64,000 bases of DNA from Okapia johnstoni (lineage: Eukaryota > Chordata > Mammalia > Artiodactyla > Giraffidae): assembly GCA_024291935.2 (NCBI GenBank), contig CM044315.1, positions 55,402,385 through 55,466,384 on the forward strand, given 5' to 3'. The translations under genes and the position numbers were made by a program. Every line of letters starts with the position of its first letter. Position 1 is the first letter of the stretch. Positions 24,909 to 38,371 of the stretch are shown here, one piece after another. The notes below the pieces were generated by a model. That model did not search any database, was not told where the DNA came from, and saw only the letters and a list, made by a program, of their open reading frames with translations.

Positions 24909-25257
24909 GCATAGCCATAGGTACCACCAAAATTAGTTCAAAAGCTACAGTAGCTACAATCGAGAGTCAAAGGTTCAATCAAAGTCTTCCTAAAATGGAT
25001 TCCCCACTGAATCTCTGCAGTATCACAGTAGTTTCTGATCACAGTAGTATCAAAGTATTAATGCTACATGGTAGGATTATCACAGTAGAAGCATCACACT
25101 AGTATCTCTTGACATAGAGATAAGATTGAAAAAATCTTCTATAGAGACTTTGAGAAACGGACTCAAATGGGGTACTGGCTAAGACTTCACCGATTAATAT
25201 CCGTTGATCCCCATTCAATTTGTAGTTTAATTTCTGATTCTTCATTCTCATCCTATT

Positions 25258-25470
25258 TGGGCTTCCCTAGTGGCTCAGACAGTAAAGAATCTGATGGCAA
25301 TGCAGGAGACCTACGTTCAATTCCCTGGATTGTAAAGATCCCTAGAGAAGAGAATGGCTACCTACTCCAATATTCTTGTCTGGAGAATTCCCTGTACAGA
25401 GGAGTCTGGTGGGCTATAGTCTATGGGGTTGCAAAGAGTTGGACACAACTGAGCTACTAACACTTTCACA
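25258..25470 (+). repeat. Bov-tA SINE
   Basis: Complete plus-strand element (gggcttccctagtggctcag ... gttggacacaactgagctac). Similar flanks ttcattctcatcc (left) and ttcattctatcc (right) suggest a TSD with one indel. Confidence 0.92.
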
Positions 25471-27097
25471 CTTTCATTCTATCCAGCCTAATGACTACTC
25501 ATTTCAGGACAACTGTAAAACTAACTCTGACTTTAAAAAACATTAATTATAGAATCAAATATAACCTCAAATAATAATAGTACCATTTTCACACCTATTT
25601 CAGTCGATCTGGAAGCCCAGGCTAATAATCCCATTATCATTTTCATTTCTTTAGGTTGATTCTCACTAGAATCTTAACTTGCTATCCTCAATTAATATAT
25701 AATAAAAAACTAAAATTGAACATTTAAAGGAATCATTATTCTCTTTACTCTGTGAGGTAATCGCAAACATACCCATTTTAGGTTCTGAAATTTCAGATTT
25801 TAGGCAAAAGTGCTATACAATATAGGGTAGTCAGAAAATGCTTATGATAGTAGAAAGAAGATATAAATGAGTTTACACACGAAAGATACAGAAAGTTTAA
25901 AGACATATCACATTATTTTATAAAATGATTAATAAAGTTTTCAGATAGATTAAACAATTATTTAGTGCTTAATAAGAGGGACTAGCTCACAAATGTTTAA
26001 TCAATAAATAATTGCATGGGATTCTCAAAGCAAGGAGAGAAACAAGCAAATGATCATCATGAGTTGTACTGGTGATGATTAAACATAATATCATGGACTT
26101 TGAAAATAGATTTCATGTAAAATGGATGTATGTATGGATAATGTAAATATCTATTCATTCCATTTAGAGTAATAAATGAATAAAACTTTTCCTTTTATGG
26201 GAAAATTATTGAAGCCCTTTGCAAACAAGTAAGTGATATGGTTCTTTTCTTTGGTCAGGTTATTTAAGGATCCCTTGATTCTGATAGATATTTCTTCAAT
26301 TTCTCCTCTTTCTTCATAAAGAAGTAAATTTTCCTACTTTTCTGAGATCTTTCAACTTCCTCTTCACCAATCATTACTCAGCAGCCTTTAAATATAATCA
26401 GGTGTTTGCCATCTTAAATATCACTTCTGTCTTTCTCATACCCTCTTCCAGAGTCTACCATAATTCTCTCTTTTTAAAAGGAAACTACTTTTTGAGTTTT
26501 CTAAGTTTCTGTCTCTATTTCTTAACGTTGGTTAGTATGGATTCAGCCCCATTGATTAAATCAATTACTTTTGCCAAGACAACCAATAACCTTTTTGTTG
26601 CTAAAGTCAAAAAGTCTTTATTCATACCTTGCTTGATGTTTTTGGCACCATGTGATACTGTTGACCCTTCCTTTTAACATTTTTTCTTTCTATTTGAGTT
26701 CCAAGGTGCCATCACTTTTCTTTGTTTTTTCCTTCTACAGCTTTTTACTTGTCATTGGAGTGGAAAGTCCCATCTATTCTACTCCAAATGACCAGTCAAA
26801 GCCAATCGTATAGTTTTATTCATCTTGCTAGGGGTGAGAAATCCTTACCTATTTGGGATCAGTGGGATGTAAAAAGAGGCTTGTTGGGGGATTTAGGGAA
26901 GAAAGGCTTTGCTTGTAAGAGACAGCTACTGGAAACTTGATTTTCTCTCCTTATAAACTTGAAAGAGGAAGCTTGTTATCTTCAATTGTCATAGGTAGCC
27001 ATCTGATAATTATGAGAGGAACCAATTTTAGGATAGAGCCAACAATATGAATGGAAGAGTGGAGAGGGGAAAAACTGCAAGTATTTAAAATTGTCTT

Positions 27098-27300
27098 TGT
27101 TGTTCAGTTGTCAAGTCCAGCTCTTAGCAACCCTATGGACTGCAGCATGCCACGCTCCTCTGTCCTCTACTATCTCCTAGAGTTTGCTCAAGTTCATGTC
27201 CATTGAATTGGTGATGCTATCTAATGATCTCATCCCCTTCTGCCCTCTTTTCCTTTTGCCTTCAAGCTTTCCCAGCATCAGGGGCTTTTCCAATTACCTA
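27098..27300 (-). mobile_element. BovB-related LINE 3' tail, antisense, old
   Basis: Reversed BovB end: ttgttcagttgtcaagtcca ... atggactgcagcatgccacg ... gctttcccagcatcaggggc. More diverged than the plus-strand copies. Confidence 0.8.
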
Positions 27301-27648
27301 AGTGAAGATTAATCTGAGGCTCAGCCTAGATTTTGTCTACTTATGTTAGGTAAATATTTCTTTAATGTTCAAGACTAAAATTTTCTATAGCTTGTGGTAG
27401 AAAAACCTTATTGATAAAATCTTTAGCCATTTCTTCTCTGTAATTATAAGAACATGTCACATGTTGGTGTTCCGTGGAGCTCCATGTCTTCTGTCTTATT
27501 CATGACTCAGTTATGACTTATGTTTTAATGATTGCTAAATTTGTATCATCAACTAAGATTTCTCTCCTGAACTCCTGAAAAATATGTCTAAATATGCACT
27601 AAAATTTCCACTCAGATTTTTTAGAAGATACCTCAAATCAACATTTTA

Positions 27649-27765
27649 ACTTTTTTTGTTGCACAGCATAGTATGTGGACTCTTAGTTCCCTGAGCAGGG
27701 ATTGAACTCCTGCCTCCTGCTTTGGAAGCATGGTATCTTAAGCATTGGCCTTCCAGGGAAGTCTT
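27649..27765 (-). repeat. CHR-2-type SINE, antisense, with TSD
   Basis: ctcttagttccctgagcagg gattgaact ... ggccttccagggaagtc. Flanked by aaatcaacatttta (27635-27648) and aaatcaacatatta (27766-27779), 13 of 14. Confidence 0.88.
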
Positions 27766-28559
27766 AAATCAACATATTAAAACTTAAACTCCCTCCCTCT
27801 CTTCCACTTCCACTTGTTACTCTTTTTGCCACCCCACTTCAGTGAATAGCACATCATGACTCATACAAATTAGAAACTGGTTATCAATCTTAGAACTATT
27901 ATCTGTCTTTTATGCCCTATGTACAGTCAATCACAAGATCATGTTGGTTCTATCTTTTAAGAATATACCAAATCTTTGCATTTTCTCTCTACTACTCATT
28001 GCTTATACCCACTCTACTTTGGATTATAAGAGAAGCTTTGTAACTTGTTCCATGGCCTCAAATCTTTTTCTCCTTTCCAATTCTTTCTTAGAAAACCTGT
28101 CAAAGTGCTCTTCAGATAAAAATTTAATGATGGCTCTCCCCTGTTTAAAACACTTCTTCCCATTTCTTTCAGGATAAAGCTCAGCATAGTCTGGTTTATG
28201 CTTATACTCCTGGCCTTATTTTCACACCATCCTTCTCTCTTAACTTTCTTCAATTCCTTTACTAAATAGGTGTCCTTTCCAGGTGCTCTCCAAGCCCTGT
28301 ATTCCATCCTCACAGGACTGTATTTATCTGCAGTGCTGGATATTGCTCAATAGGCAGATTAATAACACATATAACACCTGCAAACCAGGATATTAACAAT
28401 TATTTTGGGTAAAATAATTTGACATTTAATGTATATTTTTTAAAAAGCACTGAATCATTCATCAAGGGAAAAAAATCACTTAAGTTACAAAGAAAGTATG
28501 TGATTGTGTAGAGTATATGTTATGAAGCACAATTACAAAATGAACATTCATGAGCTTAA

Positions 28560-29480
28560 GAACTAGAGTGTAGGAACCACAATTCAGCTGAAGAAACAAA
28601 ATACTACTACTACTACTACTACTATCAGCTTCCTCCCTGACCATCCTATCCCTAGATCCTATCTCTTTAGAGACAACCATAATCCTAAATTTTATGCTAA
28701 CCATTCCCTTATAAAAAGTTTTCTCACTCATATACTTACGCCTAAATGATATATTTTAGTTTTACTTGTTTTTGAGACTTATAAATATGGAACTCTTTAA
28801 TTGATTCAGTTGCATTTGCTTTAGTTTTTGCTCTTGATGTGTGCCATCACCTGAAACTAGTTCCTCACTCAAACTATGCTTCTAAAGTTTATACATGTTA
28901 TCCTAATTATAGCTAACAAGTGTTCATTGCTGCAAAATATTCCTTTGTGTAAAAAACAGAATTTACTTTCTCACATTCCTTGTAATAGACAGTTAGGTTT
29001 ATCCAGTTTTCTACCATTGTAAGCTTTACAAGTATCTTGAATGACATACACAAGAGTTTTGCTAGGATATTTTAGGAGGGCAATTGTTGGAATGTTGGAT
29101 ATATTCATATTCAGTTTTTATAAGATAATTTATTGTCAATGTGATTGTGCTTTATACTCGTTCAAGAAGTATAAAGGAGCACCCACCACTCTTATACTTG
29201 GAAGCAACTTATATTTTCATACTTCTTAATTTTTGATAGTCTAGTAGGTTTAAAATAACATCTTTTTGCTTTTTCCTGATTGATAAAAAGTTCAGTTTTA
29301 ATATTAATTTACTCTCCCAATTACTTTTATTTTACCATACTTTTGGTATTGTGTTATCCATCTTTGCATATTTTTTGTAGGAGTTTTAAAAAATATATTC
29401 TGGAATATGAGTCTCTTGTCCTTCATATATGTTGCAGTTGTCTTCTCGGTTAGAGTTTTCTTTTTACTCCTTTTATGGTG
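28560..29480 (-). mobile_element. Old L1 (L1M-type) 3' region, antisense
   Basis: Shows the ordered phrases of an antisense L1 3' region: ttttgagacttataaatatg, ttcattgctgcaaaatattc, caagagttttgctaggatat tt, aatatattctggaatatgag tctcttgtcc. The ORF2 frame is destroyed. Confidence 0.6.
28602..28624 (+). repeat. (TAC)n microsatellite
   Basis: About seven and a half uninterrupted tac units. Confidence 0.95.
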
Positions 29481-29509
29481 ATTTAACATGAAGTATTATA
29501 ATCACCTAC

Positions 29510-29668
29510 TTATCACGCAGCCTATCCCACCAGACTAACAGGTTCTAGAGGTAAGCCACCATACTATATCTTATTCATTTTTGTCTCCCAACATCCAGCG
29601 AGTACTCAACACATAGTAGTGCTGCTTCATACATATAGTTGCTCATTAAGTGTTTAATGAATGAATGA
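29510..29668 (+). repeat. L2 LINE 3' tail
   Basis: Pattern of an L2 end: ggttctagaggtaagccacc ... cttattcatttttgtctccc a ... agtgtttaatgaatgaatga. Confidence 0.55.
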
Positions 29669-30089
29669 CAGGACTAGTGAGTTGCTATGATTTTACAGGT
29701 GGTGAGTCAATCTTTCGGTGGTCAAATTTCATTTTATACAAATTGGTTACACTATGCTGCTGAATCAGATTTCAGAAAGCATACACTACACAATTTCCTG
29801 TACTTGTACTTCAAAGGTGGGTGTCAGGCATTAATAAGAGGTGATAAATTTTCAGAGAGGTGGCAGGATGTTGTTTATAAAAATTTATTACCAGTTCTGA
29901 ACACTTGGCAATATTCACTTTTCATATTTTTCAACACACTTACAGTTAGTCAAACTCCCTATTGTGGGATAGTATTTAGTCTAAATTTATCACAAAGTTA
30001 GAAATGATGTTAAGACACAAGATATGGATTACATATTACAATGGATATGCAAGGTTCATGGTTTGTGTCATTAATTTGAAATTGGTTAC

Positions 30090-30209
30090 CTTTTTAGTAA
30101 TGGTGTCCGGAGGTACATCCCGCCTCCCAAGAGGATAAGGATTCCATTGGCCACTAGGAGATACATCTTCTTGTCCATTGTCTAAAATGTTGCTTTGCTG
30201 GGACGGGGT
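30090..30209 (-). CDS. LRRC7: LRRC7 (densin) coding exon, probably alternatively spliced
   Basis: Exon of 120 bp, 40 codons, phase 0/0. The acceptor is tttttgcaatag|ACCCCG and the donor is ACTAAAAAG|gtaacc. The peptide is [18 protein letters not shown] then [19 protein letters not shown], matching densin. It is too short to stand out as an open frame but is clear from the splice sites and peptide. Being symmetric it can be skipped without a frameshift, which fits the C-terminal splice variants reported for densin. It sits alone between a 9.5-kb and a 24-kb intron. The pyrimidine tract before the acceptor is weak, which also suggests regulated inclusion (inference). Confidence 0.93.
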
Positions 30210-31678
30210 CTATTGCAAAAATGGTATGGCATTCTTTAGTGATGTAATAGAAGTTTATCATAGTTTTCTGAAAAGAGTCCCTAATGATTATGGTAAAATT
30301 ACTTTTTAATTGCAGAAAAACATATATTCTAAACTGGAGGTACTTTTATACACTATTTACTTGGTAAGAATTGTAAATTAATAGCTTTTTGGAAGCAATG
30401 AGAAATTCAATTAAAATAACCATCTTAGAGTTATTTATTGCATTTTAAAGAGAAGTTTAAATTTGCGGTAGTGGAATAAAAATAATCATAATAAAATTAA
30501 CCAATTGTTACAAACCACATTTAAAAGTTGCTTTAGTTACTTCTTTAGTATGATCTTAGCATTTAGAATATAAAGTGAAACCATATAATACACAGTATGT
30601 AACTTCTAATATTCCAAACCATAATCTAAAACAAAATTTATAAAGCTGTACTGATTCTGGGAGAATGTGTCTTGCACTAATCTACAATGATGTTAACACT
30701 AGCACAGTGTGGGATTCATGATACTATGACATTATCTATAGATCACTTATAGGAAAAACTAACACATCAAAAAGTATTGGGCTGTTAGAATTTTGGTTTA
30801 AATAAATCATAATTGTTTTGATTCCAAATTTATTTGCATAGATCATTTATATATTAGAGATTAAACTCTTCATATATATTTTATTTTTGGCAGGTTTACT
30901 GCTTACTATTTTTTAACGGATAACAATACTCCTGTCTCTGTTATTATTACTACTATATATTTTGGGAAGCATTTGTAATCTGATCTAAGTGACAGAGGGT
31001 AATCATACACCAAGAGAAAGACAGCCTCCTATGGAGGGCTACAGTAGTGGGATATTTTTCCTGTTGAAGCAGATTAACTTTTTGCATAGACTTTTTTCTC
31101 CTCTAGCCTATAGGATATACAAGTACTGCCTGATTTTCTGGGGAATTCTTATGTGGTGAGATATTATAGTCAGTGTTTCTTATGCCATTTATCCCTTATA
31201 TTTTGGAGGATCCCTATGGATAGAGAAAGTCTGGTTAGAGTGTCCTCCAACCCTGGAATGAGAGAACTGGGCCATTCTCCTCATAATATGGTGCAGATGC
31301 ACTGCTTGCCAGGCTTCATCCAGTTATATTGAGTGGTCCTAACTGTTCTCCTTTACAAAACAATTATATAATGATCCTATCTGCATTTTGATTACATGCA
31401 TTTTTAAAAAGCATTGCTTGGAACTGTTAAAAATAATATTTATTATGACAAAATTAATTAAAATTAGGTGAAATTTTTCTGGGGTCTAATGGATTTAGTG
31501 AAAGTAAGGAAATAATTCAGTTTTCTTCTTGTATTTTGACTGTGTGAATTCCTTTTTCATAAGTATCAGAAAGTATGAAAAAAGAGAAAAAAGGTATTGA
31601 ATTGAGGCTCCTGGGTTAGTTAGGAATCAATTTACCTGTGTTTGCTTGAAAATCAGATGTAGGTTAACATATTTAAGA

Positions 31679-31793
31679 GGATTTCCCTGGTGGCTCAGAC
31701 GTTAAAGCATCTCCCTACAATGCGGGAGATTCAGGTTTGATCCCTGGGTTGGGAAGATCCCCTGGAGAAGGAAATGGCAACCCACTCCAGTAC
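31679..31793 (+). repeat. Bov-tA SINE, 3'-truncated
   Basis: tRNA-like head (ttccctggtggctcagacgt) through ggcaacccactccagta, then it stops; the A-unit body is missing. Confidence 0.9.
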
Positions 31794-32238
31794 ACTTTTC
31801 ATCATTGTAAAATTTGTTTAGTTTCAAAGAACATAACCAATTGAGTTCAGTTTTCATTCAATTATTTTTAGTATCACATTCGAGTTATTTTCTTTAGCTA
31901 CTTTAAAAGATTAAGAATTAGTCTTCTTTTCCTCACCACATATAACCAATTAAACATAAAATATGTGGAAAATCATCACAATATAGCATTTCTTCAGCTT
32001 CTAAATTCTGCAGATCCTTAATATTTCAAAATAAAAGAGAAAATGGTCAGGGTGATTTACTTAAGAGTCAGAAATTACTCTTGTTAAGAAATTCAGTGAT
32101 GTAGAAGAAGTTTTGCTGAACAGACACTAGTCCGAAAAACGACTGCGAACATTTGCAGATTTAACATTTGTGATTTTGACTACTGTGAATGATCACAAGC
32201 CTCCACTGGAAGAAGTAATTTCTGATTTTGCTGAGACA

Positions 32239-32360
32239 TAAATGTACATGAATATACATGTCTTTGTGTGTCTATATATCTGTGTATGTATGAGCATGTA
32301 TATGAGTGTATGCATGCATGTGTGCATACATGTGCCTCTATGCAAGTATATGTTTATGTA
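32239..32360 (+). repeat. Degenerate TG/TA-rich simple repeat
   Basis: Mixed tgta, tgtg and tgca units over about 120 bp (e.g. gtgtatgcatgcatgtgtgc). Confidence 0.85.
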
Positions 32361-33769
32361 CAGGATTTGCATATAGGAGTAAATGGGCTTAACTGATTCA
32401 GAAGGTTTGCTCTTTACTGGGATTACAAGCTTGGGAAATTAACTTATGGCAATTAGCTGGAAGAATTATATCAGAGTAGTATTAGAATTTGGCACTTTGC
32501 AAAGGTCTTAGGATATATTACTTAAGAACTCAAGGATTATTTTGCTTAGTAATTGGCACATAGTTCACAAAGGCACACAGTTAAAAAATGTGTTGAAAAC
32601 AACTTTCCCCAAAGTATTTTCAGTGAAATTATTGTTATATTATTCTTTCTCTGAAAAAAAGTAGGTCATAATGACAAATATACATCAAGCTTGAATCTAC
32701 ATCATTATGTAGATCAGATATGTATTCAGATCTCAATCTGAAGATGGTAATGTAATATCCAGAGGAGCTTTAAGCTATTGTTTCTTTATAATGGTGAGGA
32801 AGCATATGTATAAGTACAAGATTATTTTGGTAATTTTAGTCACTGTCTATGAGGAATTATGTGGATTTACAGACTGAAGGATTTTTTCATAATTAGAAAG
32901 ATAAGTGAATCCTTCCTGAGTGATAGGTAGCCAATAATAGATGCAGCAAAATCAAGAGAAACTATAGGTATAAATTACCCCAAGGTTCTACATAAATCTT
33001 GCTTTGCTTTCAGCAAACAAAACAGAACTGGAATTAAAGAAATAACCTTGGAACTTGGGTGAATGAATACATGTTGGATACTGGTAACTATCTGATCCTG
33101 AGTAATCTGCATATATCTATAAGAAAGGACATTAGAAATTTAAAGAGTTTATGTGCAATTGCCTAATTCAATGATAGTAGAATGAGTATCAACTAACAAA
33201 ACAGTGAGGTCATCTTCTTCCAGGCAAAATTATATTAAAATATTATTTAATACATGTTCCCATAATTTCAACTTCTCTTCCCCTGAAATTATAATTTATA
33301 TTAGTGTCTGCTTCAATAGCCAATAAGTAGTAGGAGCTATGGAATAATATTATGGTGGTAGAAGTTAAAAAAAAGAACAAGAAAAAAATTATCAGTTTCT
33401 CCAGTGCATAAGAGACCACACTATTTATATTGGCAGCCAAACACCTGCAGATAGGGGGTTGGAAAAGGCAAGTGATTTCTTTCCTATGCTTGCATATCTC
33501 TGGAGCAGAAGTATCATGGATGATTAGCTTGCAATTTTCTTAGGTTCACAACCTTTGGTCTTTTATCACTACCAAACATATTTCTTGATGATACTGAGTG
33601 CTCAGGAAATGCAAACATATGTTGAGGAGTGGAAAGGTAACTACTAGCATTTACTAAACTCAGCTAAATAAGAAAGTACAGTTTCTATAGCCCATAGGGG
33701 ATGATTTGGGCTGTGGTATATTTTGGATTAGTTAATACATTCTATTTGTGTATTCTTTTGTGTTTCCTA

Positions 33770-33900
33770 TTCTATACAATGGTGATAATACTTCCATTTA
33801 GGGTTTTCGGTGAGGGCTGTGTGAAAAAATATATTTAAAGTATCTCATGGTACTAGGTACATAGTAGATTTTCAATAAGTCCTAGTCTTTATTCTTCTCC
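33770..33900 (+). repeat. MIR SINE, 3' half
   Basis: caatggtgataatacttcca ... ggtactaggtacatagtaga ttttcaataa follows the MIR 3' half. Confidence 0.65.
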
Positions 33901-34112
33901 TGCCAAGATATCTATTTTTCCCACCATTAATGTGGATAATAAAAATGACAGTTTGAGCTGCCATTTAACAATATTATATTTCTTTTGATAACATAAAATT
34001 TCAAGACATTAGCTAAGCTCATTTACAACAGAGCACATCCAAAGAAGCACACTGAACCATCAACAAAGTCATAGAAAGCTACCTTAAATGCTTTTTGGAG
34101 AGGCAGTTATAA

Positions 34113-34153
34113 ATGATAAATGAATAAACGAATGAATAAATGAATAAATAAAG
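34113..34153 (+). repeat. (AATGAATA)n low-complexity repeat
   Basis: gataaatgaataaacgaatg followed by aataaatgaataaataaa. Confidence 0.85.
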
Positions 34154-35739
34154 ACAGAATACTAATAATTTCTAATTCAATAGCACACGTGTATGTCTTA
34201 CATGTTCTGGTAATAAATACTATTAAATCTTTTAGGAAATTAGAATAAGCATCAAAAAAATGAAAATATTAAAAAACAAATTAATTTTATCAAACTAATT
34301 TTTGTGGTTTTTATTTGCATTCTGTTAATATCAAGAGATTCTATAAAGTTACCATAGAAACTGTAATTTACTATTTACAGTACAGAAAGCCTATATTTAG
34401 CTTGTAATCCATGAAAAATGTATAATACTAGACTTGTAATATAACAAATATAAAAAAATAGAAATACTCAAAACACGTATCAAAATCTGGGAGAGCCTTT
34501 TCTTTTTGTCCACATAAATATTCATTATTTAAATGCTTTATTAAGTGCAGAGTTCTTTACTCTTCATCAAAAGACAGTTATACCCTCTAACTAGTTTATT
34601 ACAAGTTAGCTTAAAAGAAAATTTGGAAAAAAAGAATTAGACACATTTTGGTAGCCTTAAAAAAAAAAACAGCAAATCGAAAAAAACAAATAAATTGCTG
34701 GGTCAGGACTTCAGGTAGTATTAATACAAATAGCGACTTTTTTGTCAATTACCATGAGGAAATGGAGAGGTAGCAATCACACAAAGGGGCTCTTTCTGGG
34801 TACATAACATGCAAAAAGACAATTTCAGTGTAACAGATAAAACACAAAAGGATTCTCCTTTCTCCTAATTACAAGAAGTTAAGTCTTGTCAGCAGAGAGT
34901 GTGGGGAAAGGGCCTGGGCTTCAGCTTCTGAATATTCCCTGGCAAAGGCACCATCTATAAAAAATGGATGCTGCAATTCCCTATCCAGTGTTTAATTGAC
35001 GATATATGAAAGCGTTCATTTCAGTTCCTTAGGATACTTCATTCATTCTTTGTAGGACAACTCAGGGTCATTTACCATAGCACATAAATAGAGAGGCAGT
35101 GTTATCATTCAGGAATTTTATGAATAAAAAGACAGCTCCAGTATTTTCAAGGGGGAATGAACAGTTTTGTTAATTTTACCTATTGAAAATGTTTATATTT
35201 TGATCTTACTTTATATTTTAGTGCAATTCTCATGGCTAACAATCATTTAGAGGCTCTCATGATATTTAAATAGCTGATGCTAATATTTATTATCTTAAGT
35301 GGTAAGGTGAAAGTGTTGTAATAGATTTTTATATATTTGTAAATCAAAGGAAAATAATTTTTGCCTATCTCCTTTCCTGGTGAGAAGAGTTCCAGGAAAT
35401 TGAGCTTCAGTTATAGGACTGATTATCAATGGATCAGTGGAGCCAGAGGGAGACTCTGAGAGGTTGTACCTTAAGAAAGGTTAACCCTAAAGTTTCTCAA
35501 GAAAAAACCAAATGTATCTGAAAAAGGCAAAAGGGCAGAGACCTAGGTTTCCCTGGATAATTAAAACTGAAAGCTCCAGTGCATACACCTGATAATGTTT
35601 TTGCAATAGCAGCAGGAGAGGAAAGTTGTCCAGATGCCTAAATACCTACATTTTATAGGTCTTAAAGTGGTCTGCCAATTGGGAAGTTTGCAATATCTCC
35701 AAGTATTATAATTCTGCAACATTTCTGTTATAGATCATC

Positions 35740-35950
35740 TTGTTGCTGTTTAGTTTTTAAGTAATGTCTACTTCTTTTGTGACTCCATGGATTGTAGCCC
35801 TCCAGGTTCCTCTGTCCATAGAATTTCCCAGGCAGGAATACTGGAGTGGGTTGCCATTTGCTTCTCCACAGGATCTTCCTGACCCAGGGATCAAACCCAC
35901 ATCTCCTGCATTGGCAGGTGGATTCTTTGTCACTGCGCCACCAGGGAAGA
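35740..35950 (-). repeat. Bov-tA SINE, antisense
   Basis: Reversed complete element (gtgactccatggattgtagc ... tgcattggcaggtggattct ... ccaccagggaaga). Similar flanks atagatcatctt and atagatgcatctt suggest a TSD. Confidence 0.92.
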
Positions 35951-35987
35951 TCTGTGCCACCCATAGATGCATCTTAGAGCTACAGTA

Positions 35988-37655
35988 GAATGGGAAAGAC
36001 TAGAGATCTCTTCATGAAAATTAGAGATACCAAAGCAATATTTTACGCAAAGATGGGCACAATAAAGGACAGAAGTGGTATGGACCTAACAGAAGCAGGA
36101 GATATTAAGAAGAGGTGGCAAGAATACACAGAAGAACTGTACAAAAAAGGTCTTTATGACCTGGATAACCATGATGGTGTGATTACTCACCTAGAGCCAG
36201 ACATCCTGGAGGGTGAAGTCAAGTGGGCCTTAGAAAACATTATTACAAACAAAGCTAGTGGAGGTGACAGAATTTCAGCTGAGCTATTTCAAATCCTAAA
36301 AGATGATGCTGTGAAAGTGCTGCACTCAATATGTCAGTGAATTTGGAAAAGTCAGCAGTGGCCACAGGCCTGGAAAAGGTCAAAGAAGGGTAATACCAAA
36401 AAATGTTCAATTGTACAATTGCACTCATTTCCCATGCCAGCTAAGTAATGCTCAAAATCTTTCAAGCTAGGCTTCAACAGTACATGAACTGAGAACTTCC
36501 AGATGTTCCAGTTGGATTTAGAAAAGGCAGAAGAACCAGAGATCATATTGCCAGCATCCATTGGAACACAGAAAAAGCAAGGGAATTCATTGACTACACT
36601 AAAGCCTTTGACTGTGTGGATTACAACAAACTGGAAAATTCTTAAAGAGTTGGAAATACCAGACCACCTTACCTGACTCCTGAGAAACCTGTATGCAGGT
36701 CAAGAAGCAATAGTTAGAACTGGACAGGAACAATGGACTGGTTCCAAATTGGGAAAGAGTACATTAAGGCTCTATATTGTCACCTGGCTTATTCAACTTA
36801 TATGCAGAGTACATCATGTGAAATCCTGGGCTGGATGAAGCACAAGCTGGAATCAATATTGCTGCAAGAAATATCAATAATCTCAAACATGCAGATGACA
36901 CCACTATAATGGCAGAAAGCAAAGAGGAACTAAAGAGTCTCTTGATGAAAGTGAAAGAGGAGAGTGAAAAGCTGGCTTCAAACTGAACATTCTAAAATCT
37001 AAGATCATGGTATCTGGTCCCATCACTTCAAGGCTAATAGATGGGGAAACAATGGAAGTGACAGACTTTATCTTCTTGGGCTCCAAAATCACTGAGGACA
37101 GTGACTGCAGCCATGAAAGTAAAAGACGCTTTTTCCTTGGAGGAAAAGCTATGATGAACCTAGACAGCGTATTAAAAAGAAGAGACATCATGTTGCTGAC
37201 AAAAGTCCGTATAATCAAAGCTATTGTTTTTCCAGTAGTCACGTATGAATGTGAGAGTTGGACCATAAGGAATACTGAGTGCTGAAGAATTGATGCTTTG
37301 GAACTGTGGTGTTGGAGAAGACTCTTGAGAGTCGTTTGGACTACAAGGAGATCAAACCACTCTATCATAAAGGAAATCAACGCTGAATATTGATTGGAGG
37401 GACTGATGCTGAAACTGAAGCTCCAATACCTCAGCCACCTGAAACAAAGAGCCAATTCATTGGAAAAGAACCTGATGCTGGGAAAGACTGAAGGCAGGAG
37501 GAGAAGGGGATGACAGAGGATGAGATGGTCGGATGGCATCACTGATTCTATGGACATGAGTTTGAGCAAACTCCGGGAGATGGTGAAGGACAGGGAGGCC
37601 TGGTGTGCTGCAGTCCATGGGTTTGCAAAGAGTCAGACACAACTGAGCAACTGAA
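35988..37655 (+). mobile_element. BovB LINE, 5'-truncated, more degraded
   Basis: From gaatgggaaagactagagat to gacacaactgagcaactgaa. The upstream part is open at 35990-36340 (W-Q-E-Y-T-E-E-L-Y-K-K). The RT core has several deletions (36370-36800) and the catalytic Tyr is replaced, reading His-Ala-Asp-Asp (aaacatgcagatgac, 36885-36899). Downstream frame 37007-37285 is open. Older than the copies at 15.8 and 19.7 kb. Confidence 0.95.
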
Positions 37656-37810
37656 CATCAAGAATAGTTAATGAATCCATTCTATAGGGTACCCCAAACA
37701 ACATCATAAAATTAATATAGCAGCAAAGAGGTACTTAATTTATATCTGGAGAATAATGTGCACAATGAGAAACAGTGCTTCAAGTGTATTACCATTTTTC
37801 AGTCACTGAA

Positions 37811-38000
37811 ATGAAAGTCGCTCAGTCACGTCTGACTCTTTGTGACCCCATGAACTATACAGTCTGTGGAATTCTCCAGGCCAGAATACCGGAGCGGGTA
37901 GCCTTCCTCTTTTCCAGGGGATCTTCCCAACCCAGGGATCAAACTCATGTCTCCTGCATTGCTGGTGGATTCTTTGCCAGCTGAGCCACAAGGGAAGCCC
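37811..38000 (-). repeat. Bov-tA SINE, antisense, with TSD
   Basis: Reversed complete element (gtcgctcagtcacgtctgac ... ttgccagctgagccacaagg gaagccc). Flanked by tttcagtcactgaa (37797-37810) and tttcaggcactgaa (38001-38014), 13 of 14. Confidence 0.94.
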
Positions 38001-38371
38001 TTTCAGGCACTGAATATGTGTATATTATTCTATAGATTGACAAGAAAACAGGGCAAAAATCTAAGTAAAATAATTTCAAGGGGTTCAAACAATAGCTTAT
38101 TTCATACCAAGACCTCTCTAATCTGTTCTTTGCATTCTGAAATTCTTGATTTCTATTTAATTGACAAGCCCTGCAGGAAAGTTGTCTGTTTAAGTTGGTG
38201 ATAGCTTGTCTGTTCCTTAGTGCAAATGAGTTTCAAGGCCCTTATGAACTTTGTTTTTTTTTTTTAGGGCAGAGAATGAGCCCTGGGCATCTAAGAGGAC
38301 ATGAAGAACAGGCTCCATTTTAATGGAGAGGCTCCAATGTAAAGGAGAGGCTCCAGTGAAAAGGGTCTTAC

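Larger units (their letters stand above)
26260..28331 (+). mobile_element. Long L2 LINE remnant, interrupted by two insertions
   Basis: Collinear weak matches to L2: ctctttcttcataaagaagt ... ccatgtgatactgttgaccc (26650), ctctcctgaactcctgaaaa (27560), gatggctctcccctgtttaa (28130), tttcaggataaagctcagca (28168). No frame survives. A BovB tail (27098-27300) and a CHR SINE (27649-27765) interrupt it. The identification rests on remembered consensus and the outer boundaries are approximate. Confidence 0.55.
5867..30089 (-). other. LRRC7: LRRC7 intron, 24.2 kb, repeat-rich
   Basis: Largest intron in the window, bounded by phase-0 exons. It holds most of the repeats listed here. Stretches in which I recognise nothing: 5867-6462, 7467-8690, 9426-10899, 15111-15831, 17496-18969, 19175-19689, 21342-22487, 22731-23200, 24156-24679, 24919-25257, 25471-26259, 28332-28559 and 29669-30089. 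These are AT-rich and lack long coding-like frames. Confidence 0.75.

Noticed and set aside
28480..28731. Minus-strand frame with a poly-Ser run
   Set aside because: The serines come from the (TAC)n microsatellite, and the flanks are part of an old L1.
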